Positions 7,877 to 16,943 of a DNA stretch of 64,000 nucleotides are shown in pieces (the stretch's first letter is position 1; every line of letters begins with the position of its first letter). The notes beneath the pieces were generated by a model. It did not search any database. It was not told where the DNA came from and saw only the letters and a list, made by a program, of their open reading frames with translations. Where the stretch lies: positions 31,225 to 95,224 of the forward strand of contig CAYHFW010000008.1 in assembly GCA_964355975.1 (NCBI GenBank), read 5' to 3'. This stretch comes from F1-60-MAGs104 sp964355975 (GTDB lineage: Bacteria; Planctomycetota; Phycisphaerae; Phycisphaerales; SM1A02). The position numbers were made by a program, and so were the translations under genes.

Positions 7877-9901
7877 TCAGACGACTGATCGTCGCAGCCA
7901 CTCCTCTTCAAGGCGCGACTTCTGGCTCTCGACAGTCGTGCGCTCATCGAGCAGTGCGTTGGTTTGCTTGCGGTCTGCGTAGACCTCGGGGTCGCCGAGT
8001 TTCGCATCGATAGCAGCAAGTTTTGCAGTCATCGCCTGCACGCGCGATTCGAGTTCATCGAGTGGAAAACTCGAAAGCGGATTGCGTCCGTCGGATGCGC
8101 GCGCTTGCGAATTGGGCGACCCCTTCTTTGCGTGCGAAGCCTGCTTCGAGACGGGTTTGGCGATTGGCTTGGCAACAGGTTTGGCAATCGGAGCGGCGAC
8201 GGGTGCGCTCTTGGCCACCACCGCATCCTTCTTTGTTGCAGGAGCGGCTTCGCTCGCCACACGCTGCGCGTCAAACTCGGCGTACGTGCCTTGAAAGAGT
8301 CGCCACTTTCCATCGCCATCGAGCGAGAGAATCTGACTGCAGGTCGCGGTCAACAGCGCTCGATCATGGCTGACAAGTATCAATGTGCCGTCGTATCCAC
8401 CTTCATCTGCAGGCAGCGAGAGAGCCTGCTCGAGTCGCTCTGCGCTTGGGATATCGAGATGGTTCGAGGGCTCATCGAGGATGAGAAGATTGTGTGCGCC
8501 TGCGACGAGGCCCGCCAACACGGCGCGCGCGCGCTCGCCACCCGAGAGCGATCCAAGAAGTGCCTCTTGAGCGCCTCCCGAGAAGAGAAATGCGCCAGCA
8601 AGGTCGCGCGCTTCTTGTTCGGAGAGCCGCTCTCCGTTGGCGCGCGGTGGAACGGTGAGTTGCAAGTGGCGCCAGACCTCGTGCGTCTTGTCGAGATGAT
8701 CGTGCGTCTGTCGAAACCATCCAACAGACAAGCGAGGGCTGCGCTTGAGCGATCCTGTATCTGAGCGTTCATCACCCATCAGGATGCGCAGAAGTGTCGT
8801 CTTTCCAGTGCCGTTCGCGCCAACGATGCCGAGACGATCGCCTGGTTTCAATGTCAGTTCGAAGTCGCGCAGCAGGACGCGCGGTCCAAATGCCTTTGAG
8901 ACATCGTGCGCTGAGACGACGACGTCACCGACACGCTCTGCGCGCGGCAATTGCAATCGCATGACATCGAAGTCGACTGGTCGTTCGACGAGGTTGTCGC
9001 GCTGAAATCGCTCGAGGCGCGTCGCTCGTCCTTTCGCTTGGCGTGCCCTCTGACCAGCCTTGTAGCGAGCGATATATGCCTCTTCGCGTGAAATCTTGTC
9101 TTGCTGTTTGTCATGGATGCGCTGCTGTGTGAGCGCACGCTCACGCCGAAGAACTGTGAAGTCTGCGTAGTTGCCGGGATACTCTCGAATGCTCGAATCA
9201 TGAATCTCGATGATGCGTGAGACAACACGATCGAGAAGCCATCGATCGTGGCTGACAACCAAGACAGCACCTGGAAACTCATCGGCGAGGAAATCTTCGA
9301 GCCACCTGCGCCCCTCGATGTCTAAGTGGTTGGTCGGTTCGTCGAGAAGAAGCAGATCGGGTTCTTCAAGGAGCAAGCGCGCGAGGCCAGCGCGCGCGCG
9401 TTGGCCTCCGGAGAGTTTGCTGACGAGTGTTGAGAACTGCGCATCGACGAATCCGAGTCCATGCAAGACCGCATCGATCTTGTAGTCAACGGCGTAGCCA
9501 CCTCCACGTTCGAACTCAGCGTCGAGCGCCGCTTGCCGGGCGAGAAGCCGCTCGAGATCATTGGCGCCTGCATGCGAGAGGGCCTCATAGACGCCGTCGA
9601 GTTCATGGCGGATCTCGTGCAGTCGCGTGAATGCTCGTCCCGCAGCCTCGCGCAGTGTGTCGGTGGGGTCGATGTTGGGATCCTGTGTCAGAAATCCGAT
9701 GCGACAGTTGCGCTGGATGCCGACAATTCCAGCATCGGGCTTTGATTGCCCCGAGAGGAGGCGCATCAACGTGCTCTTGCCGCAACCGTTTCGTCCCACG
9801 AGGCCGAGTTTTTCTCCAGGCTCAATTGAGAGCGTCGCACCATCAAGAAGGAGGCGGGTTCCATGTCCAAAGCGGACATTCGTCAACGTGGCAATCGGCA
9901 T
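7877..9901 (-). CDS. ABC-F family ATPase (Uup-like)
   Basis: Soluble protein with two ABC ATPase domains and no membrane segments. Domain 1 has GRNGCGKST and LSGGQRARAGLARLL..LLLLDEPTNHLD; domain 2 has GANGTGKTT and LSGGERARAVLAGLV..LLILDEPSNHLD. The linker between them is the charged helical ABC-tran-Xtn element. The C-terminus has a Lys/Ala/Pro-rich spacer (AKPVAKPIAKPV) and a coiled coil ending at residue 674, the layout of Uup, which binds DNA junctions or ribosomes. ABC-F proteins act on the ribosome or nucleic acids, not in transport. The start fits the family N-terminus (MPIATLTNVRFGHG). Confidence 0.92.
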   Translation of the reverse strand: MPIATLTNVRFGHGTRLLLDGATLSIEPGEKLGLVGRNGCGKSTLMRLLSGQSKPDAGIVGIQRNCRIGFLTQDPNIDPTDTLREAAGRAFTRLHEIRHELDGVYEALSHAGANDLERLLARQAALDAEFERGGGYAVDYKIDAVLHGLGFVDAQFSTLVSKLSGGQRARAGLARLLLEEPDLLLLDEPTNHLDIEGRRWLEDFLADEFPGAVLVVSHDRWLLDRVVSRIIEIHDSSIREYPGNYADFTVLRRERALTQQRIHDKQQDKISREEAYIARYKAGQRARQAKGRATRLERFQRDNLVERPVDFDVMRLQLPRAERVGDVVVSAHDVSKAFGPRVLLRDFELTLKPGDRLGIVGANGTGKTTLLRILMGDERSDTGSLKRSPRLSVGWFRQTHDHLDKTHEVWRHLQLTVPPRANGERLSEQEARDLAGAFLFSGGAQEALLGSLSGGERARAVLAGLVAGAHNLLILDEPSNHLDIPSAERLEQALSLPADEGGYDGTLILVSHDRALLTATCSQILSLDGDGKWRLFQGTYAEFDAQRVASEAAPATKKDAVVAKSAPVAAPIAKPVAKPIAKPVSKQASHAKKGSPNSQARASDGRNPLSSFPLDELESRVQAMTAKLAAIDAKLGDPEVYADRKQTNALLDERTTVESQKSRLEEEWLRRSVV

Positions 9902-9931
9902 CCGCCGATACTACGCGGCTACTCTCTGGCA

Positions 9932-10423
9932 ATGAGTGGAATGTTGAATCAACCCCGCACTTGGATCTCGCGCTGGCGTGGGATGCGGTTGATCATCATG
10001 CCGGTCGTGATTCTTGGGGTGGGATTCTGGATCTCGTCGGTGCAGTCGCGCACCGCTGAGCACGAATCGGACCGCGTGCAACTTTTCTTGAGACAGGTGC
10101 TCGAGGAATCGGCGCGTGATCCGGCGCAGTTCTCGAATGCGCTCAGCGCAAGCGATCCGCTGCTTGTCGAAGAGTTTCGGGGGCGACTGCAGCGCGCGGT
10201 GCGTGAGTCGCGCCACCATGTGCCGCGGGTGGTCGTGCGCGTGGGAGATTTCGGCGCGGGTGCCGCAGGAAGCGCAACTCATACGGCGATTGCCTGCTAC
10301 GAGGATGGCACCCAGATCGCGGTGCGCGTGGTCGCGACGCCTGGCGATTCGCAACTGCGCCTTGTGGGTGTTTTCACGCCAGAACTTGCTGATTTCGCAC
10401 CGTACGCCGAGGGTGCAAAGTGA
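9932..10423 (+). CDS. Hypothetical single-pass membrane protein
   Basis: Not recognised. It has a short basic N-terminus, one transmembrane helix (LIIMPVVILGVGFWISS, about residues 18-36) and a soluble domain of about 125 residues facing outward, with DRVQLFLRQVLEESARDP and a C-terminal beta-rich part. The stop codon overlaps the GTG of the aminotransferase gene (GTGA), so the two are translationally coupled. The start is uncertain: ATG 9932, 9941 or 9983 would all leave the membrane helix intact. Confidence 0.65.
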   Translation: MSGMLNQPRTWISRWRGMRLIIMPVVILGVGFWISSVQSRTAEHESDRVQLFLRQVLEESARDPAQFSNALSASDPLLVEEFRGRLQRAVRESRHHVPRVVVRVGDFGAGAAGSATHTAIACYEDGTQIAVRVVATPGDSQLRLVGVFTPELADFAPYAEGAK

Positions 10424-11346
10424 AAATCTGGCTCAATGGACGCTTCGTTGAGATGGCCGATGCGAAGGTCTCACTCTTCGATGCGGGGCTGCAGCATGGA
10501 GTCGGGCTTTTCGAGACGATGACCGCGCGCAACGGAAGCATCTTTCGGGTGATGCAGCATCTCGATCGCCTCAAGACTTCAGCGGTGCACTTGGGATTGC
10601 TTGAGGTCTTGCAACTCGAGCCGCTCGCGGATGCGATCGCTCTGACGCTCGAGAAGAATCAGGTGGCTCAGGCGCGCGTGCGTCTCACCCTGACGGCTGG
10701 CGACCTGCGCATGCTCAAGTCTCCGGGAGTTGCGAGCGAGGCGCAGAGAAGCGATCCGACGATTGCGATTGTTGTTCAGCCGCCGACGCCCTATCCGGCA
10801 GAACTCTTCGCGCGTGGTGTGCGCGTCTGCGTTGCCGAAGCGCGCTTGAATGCACAGGATCCATTCGCGGGACACAAGACCATCTGGTATTGGCCGCGGC
10901 TTGCCGAATTGCAGCGCGCAGCGGCAACGGGAAGTTCAGAGTCGATCTTTTTCACAAACACGAATCGTGTTGCATGCGGAGCAGTCAGCAACGTGTTCGT
11001 CGTGTCGCGTGGAGTGGTTCGCACTCCACCTGCGCGCGGCGAGGGGGGCACGACCACCGCGCCCGTCTTGCCCGGAGTCACGCGCAGTGTTCTGCTCGAG
11101 TGTGCAAAAGAGTCTGGAATAGCGGTCGAAATTCAAGAACTCACCATCGACGATCTTCTCACGGCCGACGAGGTGTTTCTGACGAATTCAAGTTGGGGAG
11201 TGCTCGCCGTGGCGGCGGTCGAACGCACCGCGATCGGTGCCGGAGTTCCTGGACCAGGTGCGCAGGCACTGCGGACGAAGTACCTCGAGGTTGTCGAGCG
11301 CGAAACGGATGAGTCGCGCGCCGACCGCGCTACTGGTGCCGAATGA
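10420..11346 (+). CDS. Class IV PLP-dependent aminotransferase (branched-chain aminotransferase / ADC lyase / D-amino acid transaminase family)
   Basis: The fold-type IV signature is clear: IWLNGRF, FDAGLQHGVGLFETM, the Schiff-base Lys153 in GHKTIWYWPRL, SNVFVV, and LPGVTR with TADEVFLTNS near the C-terminus. The product has 308 residues, as usual. The reaction could be branched-chain amino acid transamination, D-amino acid transamination or 4-amino-4-deoxychorismate lysis; sequence motifs do not settle this. Oddly, the residue that normally is Glu and contacts the PLP pyridine nitrogen (the E of EGxxSN) is Cys186 here (RVACGAVSN). The GTG start follows GAGGG and overlaps the upstream stop. 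Confidence 0.88.
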   Translation: MKIWLNGRFVEMADAKVSLFDAGLQHGVGLFETMTARNGSIFRVMQHLDRLKTSAVHLGLLEVLQLEPLADAIALTLEKNQVAQARVRLTLTAGDLRMLKSPGVASEAQRSDPTIAIVVQPPTPYPAELFARGVRVCVAEARLNAQDPFAGHKTIWYWPRLAELQRAAATGSSESIFFTNTNRVACGAVSNVFVVSRGVVRTPPARGEGGTTTAPVLPGVTRSVLLECAKESGIAVEIQELTIDDLLTADEVFLTNSSWGVLAVAAVERTAIGAGVPGPGAQALRTKYLEVVERETDESRADRATGAE

Positions 11347-11662
11347 CGCGAACGTTTTCGCGTCCCTGATTGTCTTGCGCAACGTCGCCCCGCCCGCCGC
11401 CGGATCGCCGCGTGTGAGTCACGAGACGCACGATCCAAACGACCAGACTCAGTGCGATGAGTGCGGCGATGACCGCCATCCCCACGAAGAGCAGGAAGGC
11501 GGCGAGGGCCGCGACGGCGACCAACAAGATGATCCGTCGAATCAGCCGCGGCAAGGACAAGCTCGATCGAGTTGGAGTCTCGGCGGGTGGGAGTTGCATC
11601 GGCTCACGCAGTAGAGCAGAAATGTCCGCAAACGGCGGCGAAATGTTCAGTGCGGGATCCAT
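11330..11662 (-). CDS. Small membrane protein of unknown function
   Basis: A 110-residue protein with a Pro-rich cytoplasmic N-terminus followed by a long hydrophobic stretch (IILLVAVAALAAFLLFV, then MAVIAALIALSLVVWIV), enough for two short membrane helices. It ends in an Arg/Gly-rich tail (THTRRSGGGRGD). The start at 11662 avoids overlap with dnaE. The last 17 bases overlap the end of the convergent aminotransferase gene. No family is recognised. Confidence 0.62.
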   Translation of the reverse strand: MDPALNISPPFADISALLREPMQLPPAETPTRSSLSLPRLIRRIILLVAVAALAAFLLFVGMAVIAALIALSLVVWIVRLVTHTRRSGGGRGDVAQDNQGRENVRVIRHQ

Positions 11663-11683
11663 TCGTCGAGTCTCTACTATGAG

Positions 11684-14600
11684 ATGATGGCGGGCGAATT
11701 CGTTCATCTTCACCTGCACTCTGAGTACTCACTGCTCGATGGCGGCAACCGCATCGACGCTCTCATCAAGCGAGTCAAACAACTCGGGATGTCAGCAGTT
11801 GCGGTCACCGATCACGGCAATCTGTTCGGCGCGATGGAGTTTTACGAAGCGGCGAAGAAAGCGGGGATCAAGCCGATCTTGGGGATCGAGGCATACATCG
11901 CACCAGATCACGAGGGCGTCGAGGGTGATCGACGCAGTCGCGTTGCAATCAAGCCAACTGTTGGAAAGGCACAGGACGGCGGATTTCACTTGGTCTTGCT
12001 TGCGCAGAATCTGACTGGATGGCGCAACCTCATGAAGTTGTCGAGCGATGCATTCTTGCAGGGGTTTTATCACCGCCCACGAATGGACAAGTCGACTTTG
12101 ACGGCATGGAACGATGGACTCATCGCGATCAATGGCCATCTTGGCTCGAGCATTGCTCATCACCTCACGAACTTCGTGCAGACTGGCCATGCCGCGCATT
12201 GGGCGATGGCGCTTGAAGAGGCGCGCTGGCACGCGCGAACATTCGCCCACGACGAACATGGCGAACCACGTTTCTACATCGAGTTGCAGCGGCATGTCGC
12301 AGATCAAGAGCGGATCAATCCGCTGCTCAAGAAACTCGCGCGTGAATTGAATCTGCCGCTCGTTGTCGATAACGACGCGCACTTTCTGCTCGAGAGCGAT
12401 CACGATTTGCACGACACGCTTTGTTGCATTTCGATGGCGAAGAACAAGGATGACACCGAGCGCATGCGCTATCCGACGCAGCTCTTTGTGAAGAGCCCTG
12501 CGGAGATGGCGGCGACATTCGCCGAGACGGACGAGCAGGAGGGGCTCGCGAATACGGCGCGCATTGCTGCGCGTTGCTGTGTCGAGCTACCACATGGCGA
12601 GAATCACGCGCCGATGGTTCGTGTCAAGATTCCATCGGAATCAGTTGGATACAGCGGCGGAGATCTCACCGAATGGTTCAAGGGATTTTGCAGGTCGTTT
12701 GAGTTGAGCCCGTTCGACGGCGGCGACCACGCGGCGCGTGAAGCGACCAAAGCGCAGTGCGATCGTGCCCTGACACTCCTCTGCGAAGCAGGATTGATCT
12801 GGCGTTACGGTCCACACGGCATGACGCCAGCAATTCGCTCGCGCCTCGAGCGCGAACTTCAGATCCTCGCCAACAAGTCGATCAGCGCGTACTTCTTGAT
12901 CGTCTGGGATTTCGTGAATTGGGCGCATCAGCAAGGCATTCCAGCGACCGCCCGTGGATCGGGCGTCGGCACGATGGTGGGTTATGTACTTGGTCTCTCA
13001 AACGCCTGTCCAGAAAAATTCGGTTTGCTCTTCGAGCGATTCACCGATCCTGATCGCAGTGAGTATCCCGATATCGATATCGACATTTGTCAGCATGGTC
13101 GCGCATCTGTGCTCGAGTATGTGCGCAACAAGTATGGCCACGTCGCGCAGATCATCACCTTTGGACGGCTGAAGGCCAAAGCCGCGATCAAAGATGTCGC
13201 GCGCACGATGGGACTGTCTGTCTCTGAAGGACAGAGACTCTCAGATCTTGTGCCGCCAGAATTGCACATCACGATTCAGAAGGCGCTCGAACGCGAGCCT
13301 GCACTGCGCGCCGCGCGTGATGAGAATCCAATCGTGCGCAAAGTGCTCGAACATGCGCAGGGGCTCGAAGATCACGCGCGCAATTCAAGCGTGCACGCAG
13401 CTGGTGTGGTGATCTCGACGCAGCCACTCGAAAATATCGTTCCGCTCTGCCGTGCAACTGGTGGAAGCGAAGATGTCATCACGCAGTGGGACGGCCCAAC
13501 GTGTGAGAAGATCGGGCTGCTCAAGATGGACTTCTTGGGACTGCGAACGCTCTCGACGATCGAGTGCGCAAAGCGGTTGATTCGTGCCTCGCTCACACCC
13601 AAAGCGCAGTGGACGGCGGTCGGGCGCGGTGCAGAGTTCTCAGACGATGCGGCGAAGCGCGGCGCCGATCCGCTTGATCTGGATCGAATCGATTTCGCAG
13701 ACCAGCGGGTTTTTGGGCTCTTTCGCCGTGCAGAAACGGGGGGCGTCTTTCAATTCGAATCTGGTGGAATGCGCAAGACCATCGCAGAGATGCAGCCCGA
13801 CCGTCTCGAAGACTTGATCGCTGCCAACGCGCTCTTTCGGCCAGGTCCGATGGAACTCATCCCTGAATACTGTCAACGCAAGGCTGGCAAGCAGCCGGTG
13901 CCACGTGTTCATGAGGTCGTTGATCGGCTCACCGCAGAAACCTATGGAGTCATGGTCTATCAAGAGCAGATCATGCAGGTGCTGCATCAGCTCGGCGATA
14001 TTCCGCTGCGTACCGCGTACACAATCATCAAGGCGATTTCGAAGAAGAAGCAGGATGTCATCAATGCAGCGCGCGCTGACTTCATTCGCGGTGCGGGCGC
14101 GCGCGGTCTTGCGAAAGATCAGGCGGATGGTCTGTTCGATCTCATCCTGAAGTTCGCGGGGTACGGATTCAACAAGAGCCACTCGACGGGATATGCGATC
14201 ATCGCCTACCAAACGGCGTACCTCAAGACATACTTTCCCGCGCACTACATGGCGGCGGTGCTGACGTTCGAAAGTCAGGCGCAAAAAGTCGAAGATTGGG
14301 CGGTGTACCTCGAAGAATGCAAACGCATCCCGTGGGCCGATTCGACTCGTGAGCATCGCCACATTGGGGTTGAGGTGAAGGGGCCCGACATCAATCTCTC
14401 GACAGCCGATTTCGCCGTGGTTTTCGCACCAGATGAACCGAACGATCACCTGCACGGCCATGTGCGCTTTGGACTGCGCGCGATGAAGGGAGTGAGCGAC
14501 AATGCGATCGCGGCGATCACGCAAGAGCGTGCGCAGGGTGGTGCGTTTCGCGACATCTTTGACCTATGCGCGCGAGTCAATCTGCGCGCGGTGAATCGCT

Positions 14601-15589
14601 CTTCGCTCGAGACGCTCATCAAGGCTGGAGTCTTGGACTCACTGCACGGCACAAGTCAGCGTGCGGCGGTCTGTGCTTCGCTCGAAGATGCGCTGCGTGC
14701 GGGTGCGACATCTGCCAAGGACCGCGCGGCTGGACAGATGTCGATGTTCGCGCAGCCCGAAGAAGCGACGGTCTCGCACGCCGAGCCGGTGGGGATGAAC
14801 CTTCGTCGAACCGATCCATGGGATCGAATGACCGCGCTCGGCTATGAGCGCGAGGCGCTCGGGTTTCACGTCTCGGGCCATCCGCTCGATGATTTCAAGG
14901 CTGAGATCAGGTCGTTTTGTAATTGTGACAGCGCGCGACTTGCCGAGTCATCGAGCAACGGCACGATCGTGATCGCGGGGCTGATCACGCGTGTGCGGCA
15001 GATCATCACACAGCGCGGGGCAAGCGCGAATCAGCGCATGGCGATCGCGACGCTCGCCGATCGAACGGGCAACTTTGACGCGGTGCTTTTCGCTGAGACC
15101 TTTGCTTCATGCGGCGAACTCATGCAGGATGGAAAGGTTGTGCTGCTTGTGGGATCGATCGATCGCTCACGCGCAACGGCGGGAGTGATCGTTGACCGGG
15201 TCTACGCAATCGAAGATGCGGGGGCGAATCTTGCAAGCCGAGTTGAGATTCGAGTGAGCGATCCTGCGCTCGCTGGCGCACAAGACGCAGACATGAACGG
15301 CACGCTTGCAATGTTGGCTGGGGTGCTGCGACAAGCTGCAGGCAGCGTCGTGAGTTTGAAGGGGCGCCCGGTTGAAGTCGCGGTGATCGTCGAAGTGGCG
15401 GGGGGGAACGCGACGCTGGTGCCGCACGGAATGCGCGTTGTTGCAGAGCAACACTTACTGCGCAAGTTGACCGAGATTGTTGGTCCTGGCAGAGTGATTG
15501 TGCACGGCGGCTGGATTCCGCCAAAGCGTGAACGCGAAAACCGTTTTGCTTCACGGAAACAATCGGGTGATGTTCCAGCCGCACTCTGA
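11684..15589 (+). CDS. dnaE: DNA polymerase III alpha subunit (DnaE type)
   Basis: Replicative polymerase, 1301 residues. It opens with a PHP domain (HLHLHSEYSLLDGG, VTDHGNLFG, GIEAYIA, DNDAHF with LHDTLCC) whose metal ligands look mostly intact. The palm carries PDIDIDI at 462-468, with Asp463 and Asp465 matching the E. coli catalytic pair of PDFDVDF. Further motifs are SSVHAAGVVIS, FQFESGGMRKT, FRPGPMELIPEY and GYGFNKSHSTGYAIIAYQTAYLK. An OB domain (GTIVIAGLITRVRQI) lies near 1100, and the divergent C-terminus resembles the tau-binding region. ATG at 11687 is an equal start choice. Its 3' end overlaps pdxH by 39 bases, antisense. Confidence 0.96.
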   Translation: MMAGEFVHLHLHSEYSLLDGGNRIDALIKRVKQLGMSAVAVTDHGNLFGAMEFYEAAKKAGIKPILGIEAYIAPDHEGVEGDRRSRVAIKPTVGKAQDGGFHLVLLAQNLTGWRNLMKLSSDAFLQGFYHRPRMDKSTLTAWNDGLIAINGHLGSSIAHHLTNFVQTGHAAHWAMALEEARWHARTFAHDEHGEPRFYIELQRHVADQERINPLLKKLARELNLPLVVDNDAHFLLESDHDLHDTLCCISMAKNKDDTERMRYPTQLFVKSPAEMAATFAETDEQEGLANTARIAARCCVELPHGENHAPMVRVKIPSESVGYSGGDLTEWFKGFCRSFELSPFDGGDHAAREATKAQCDRALTLLCEAGLIWRYGPHGMTPAIRSRLERELQILANKSISAYFLIVWDFVNWAHQQGIPATARGSGVGTMVGYVLGLSNACPEKFGLLFERFTDPDRSEYPDIDIDICQHGRASVLEYVRNKYGHVAQIITFGRLKAKAAIKDVARTMGLSVSEGQRLSDLVPPELHITIQKALEREPALRAARDENPIVRKVLEHAQGLEDHARNSSVHAAGVVISTQPLENIVPLCRATGGSEDVITQWDGPTCEKIGLLKMDFLGLRTLSTIECAKRLIRASLTPKAQWTAVGRGAEFSDDAAKRGADPLDLDRIDFADQRVFGLFRRAETGGVFQFESGGMRKTIAEMQPDRLEDLIAANALFRPGPMELIPEYCQRKAGKQPVPRVHEVVDRLTAETYGVMVYQEQIMQVLHQLGDIPLRTAYTIIKAISKKKQDVINAARADFIRGAGARGLAKDQADGLFDLILKFAGYGFNKSHSTGYAIIAYQTAYLKTYFPAHYMAAVLTFESQAQKVEDWAVYLEECKRIPWADSTREHRHIGVEVKGPDINLSTADFAVVFAPDEPNDHLHGHVRFGLRAMKGVSDNAIAAITQERAQGGAFRDIFDLCARVNLRAVNRSSLETLIKAGVLDSLHGTSQRAAVCASLEDALRAGATSAKDRAAGQMSMFAQPEEATVSHAEPVGMNLRRTDPWDRMTALGYEREALGFHVSGHPLDDFKAEIRSFCNCDSARLAESSSNGTIVIAGLITRVRQIITQRGASANQRMAIATLADRTGNFDAVLFAETFASCGELMQDGKVVLLVGSIDRSRATAGVIVDRVYAIEDAGANLASRVEIRVSDPALAGAQDADMNGTLAMLAGVLRQAAGSVVSLKGRPVEVAVIVEVAGGNATLVPHGMRVVAEQHLLRKLTEIVGPGRVIVHGGWIPPKRERENRFASRKQSGDVPAAL

Positions 15590-16228
15590 TCGCTTGTAGA
15601 CGACGCGGTCGTGCAACCGAAAGAGATCTCCTTGCCAGAACTCGATCGTGTCGAGTGCGATGCGGTATCCGCCCCAGTGCGCTGGGCGTGGAATGTCGCC
15701 GCCAGCAAATCGCGTTTCGGCGTCGGTGACTCGGCGGTCGAGCATTGCACGGTCGGACACTGGTTGACTTTGATCACTCGCCCACGCGCCAATTCGACTC
15801 TCACGCGGTCGCGTCTGAAAGTACGCATCGCTGAGTGCATCCGAGGTGTGCGAGACGCGTCCGGTGATCTGGATCTGACGCGCAAGATTGTCCCAGTGAA
15901 AGGAGAGCGCCGCGATTGGGCGGCTGTCGAGGGCACGCCCCTTGCGACTCATGCGGTTGGTGAAGAAGACTGCTCCACGCTCATCGAATGCCTTGAGCAG
16001 CACCGTGCGAATCGACGGAGTGCCATCGGCGTCGACCGTCGCGAGCGCCATCGCATTTGGATTGAAGAGAGCGAGTTGATTTGCTTCGGCGAGCCATCGG
16101 CGAAACTCGGCAACGGGGTCACTCGGCGGCGCATCGAAATCCATTGGGATGGGTTCGAAGTCGAGCATCGGAAATGGGCGCTGCCCAGCGTCAATGAATT
16201 GAAGTGACTTGTCAGCCTCGTCGCTCAT
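15551..16228 (-). CDS. pdxH: Pyridoxamine/pyridoxine 5'-phosphate oxidase
   Basis: FMN enzyme that oxidises PNP or PMP to pyridoxal 5'-phosphate, the cofactor of the aminotransferase and alanine racemase encoded nearby. The 225-residue protein has the family hallmarks: NAMALATVDADGTPSIRTVLLKAFDE near 45-70, FFTNRMSRKG, FHWDNLARQIQITG, QTRPRESRIGAWASDQS and the C-terminal WGGYRI..FWQG...RLHDR signature. The start at 16228 was chosen over 16252 because the shorter one matches the family. It follows the NYN gene by 24 bases, so the two probably form one transcript. Confidence 0.94.
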   Translation of the reverse strand: MSDEADKSLQFIDAGQRPFPMLDFEPIPMDFDAPPSDPVAEFRRWLAEANQLALFNPNAMALATVDADGTPSIRTVLLKAFDERGAVFFTNRMSRKGRALDSRPIAALSFHWDNLARQIQITGRVSHTSDALSDAYFQTRPRESRIGAWASDQSQPVSDRAMLDRRVTDAETRFAGGDIPRPAHWGGYRIALDTIEFWQGDLFRLHDRVVYKRSECGWNITRLFP

Positions 16229-16252
16229 GCGCAAGAGGATAGAGATGCGCAC

Positions 16253-16831
16253 CTAGTCGAGTCGGCGTGGAGTGCGTCGGTCGTGCGGCTTCTTATGTGC
16301 GGGACCCTCGCGCGCGGCCCGTGCGAGCGACTCAACCTTCGCTGCATCATCGAGCCCAAAGTAGCGCTTCCACGCATCAATCTGGTCTTGGGTGAGAGGA
16401 TCGATGGTCGTGCGGTCGGCGAGCGATGACCCCTTGCGATTCGTTCGTGCGCGCTTTGAATAGTCGCGGCTGAGCATCTCAAGAAAGTCATCGCAGGTGA
16501 TCGTGGGGCAGCGCCTGCGCTTGGCGTGTTTCAGAATCGCGCGATCGCCCGAGACGACGGTCATGCGCCGCGGGGCGGTGCAATCCTCGACCATCTGCGC
16601 AATGACCGCATCCGCAGTGACCCCCGCACCTGCGTAGTGAAAGACGATCGAACCGATATCAGCAGTCGGTCGTCCGCGGGAGGGTCCATCGCAAACGAAG
16701 CAGATCGCTTCGCCGCCAAAGCGACTCTGGATGACGAGTTCGGCCATTTCTCGCTCATTTGGACCCGCAATCGAAGGGGGCAGCACGCCTGTGACATGCA
16801 AGAGGTTGTTGACATCGATGACGAGGGGCAT
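16253..16831 (-). CDS. NYN-domain (YacP-like) predicted ribonuclease
   Basis: The 192-residue protein begins MPLVIDVNNLLHVTG, the PIN-like NYN fold start with a metal-binding Asp. It continues with FVCDGPSRGRP, the AGAGVTADAVIAQMVED acidic segment and MTVVSGDRAIL, matching YacP/Rae1-type RNases that act on ribosomes or stable RNA. The C-terminus is basic (KKPHDRRTPRR). In-frame starts also exist at 16861 and 16903; none has a strong ribosome site, and 16831 was chosen because it begins at the conserved fold. It lies upstream of pdxH on the same strand. Confidence 0.78.
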   Translation of the reverse strand: MPLVIDVNNLLHVTGVLPPSIAGPNEREMAELVIQSRFGGEAICFVCDGPSRGRPTADIGSIVFHYAGAGVTADAVIAQMVEDCTAPRRMTVVSGDRAILKHAKRRRCPTITCDDFLEMLSRDYSKRARTNRKGSSLADRTTIDPLTQDQIDAWKRYFGLDDAAKVESLARAAREGPAHKKPHDRRTPRRLD

Positions 16832-16943
16832 GGAATTCTTGAAGTGGCTGTCGCGGGGCATTTTGCCAACTTCTCGACCCGCTTGCCTTGAGGCTGAAAA
16901 CATGCTCTAATTCGGGACTCACCCCATACAAGGATCCATACGC

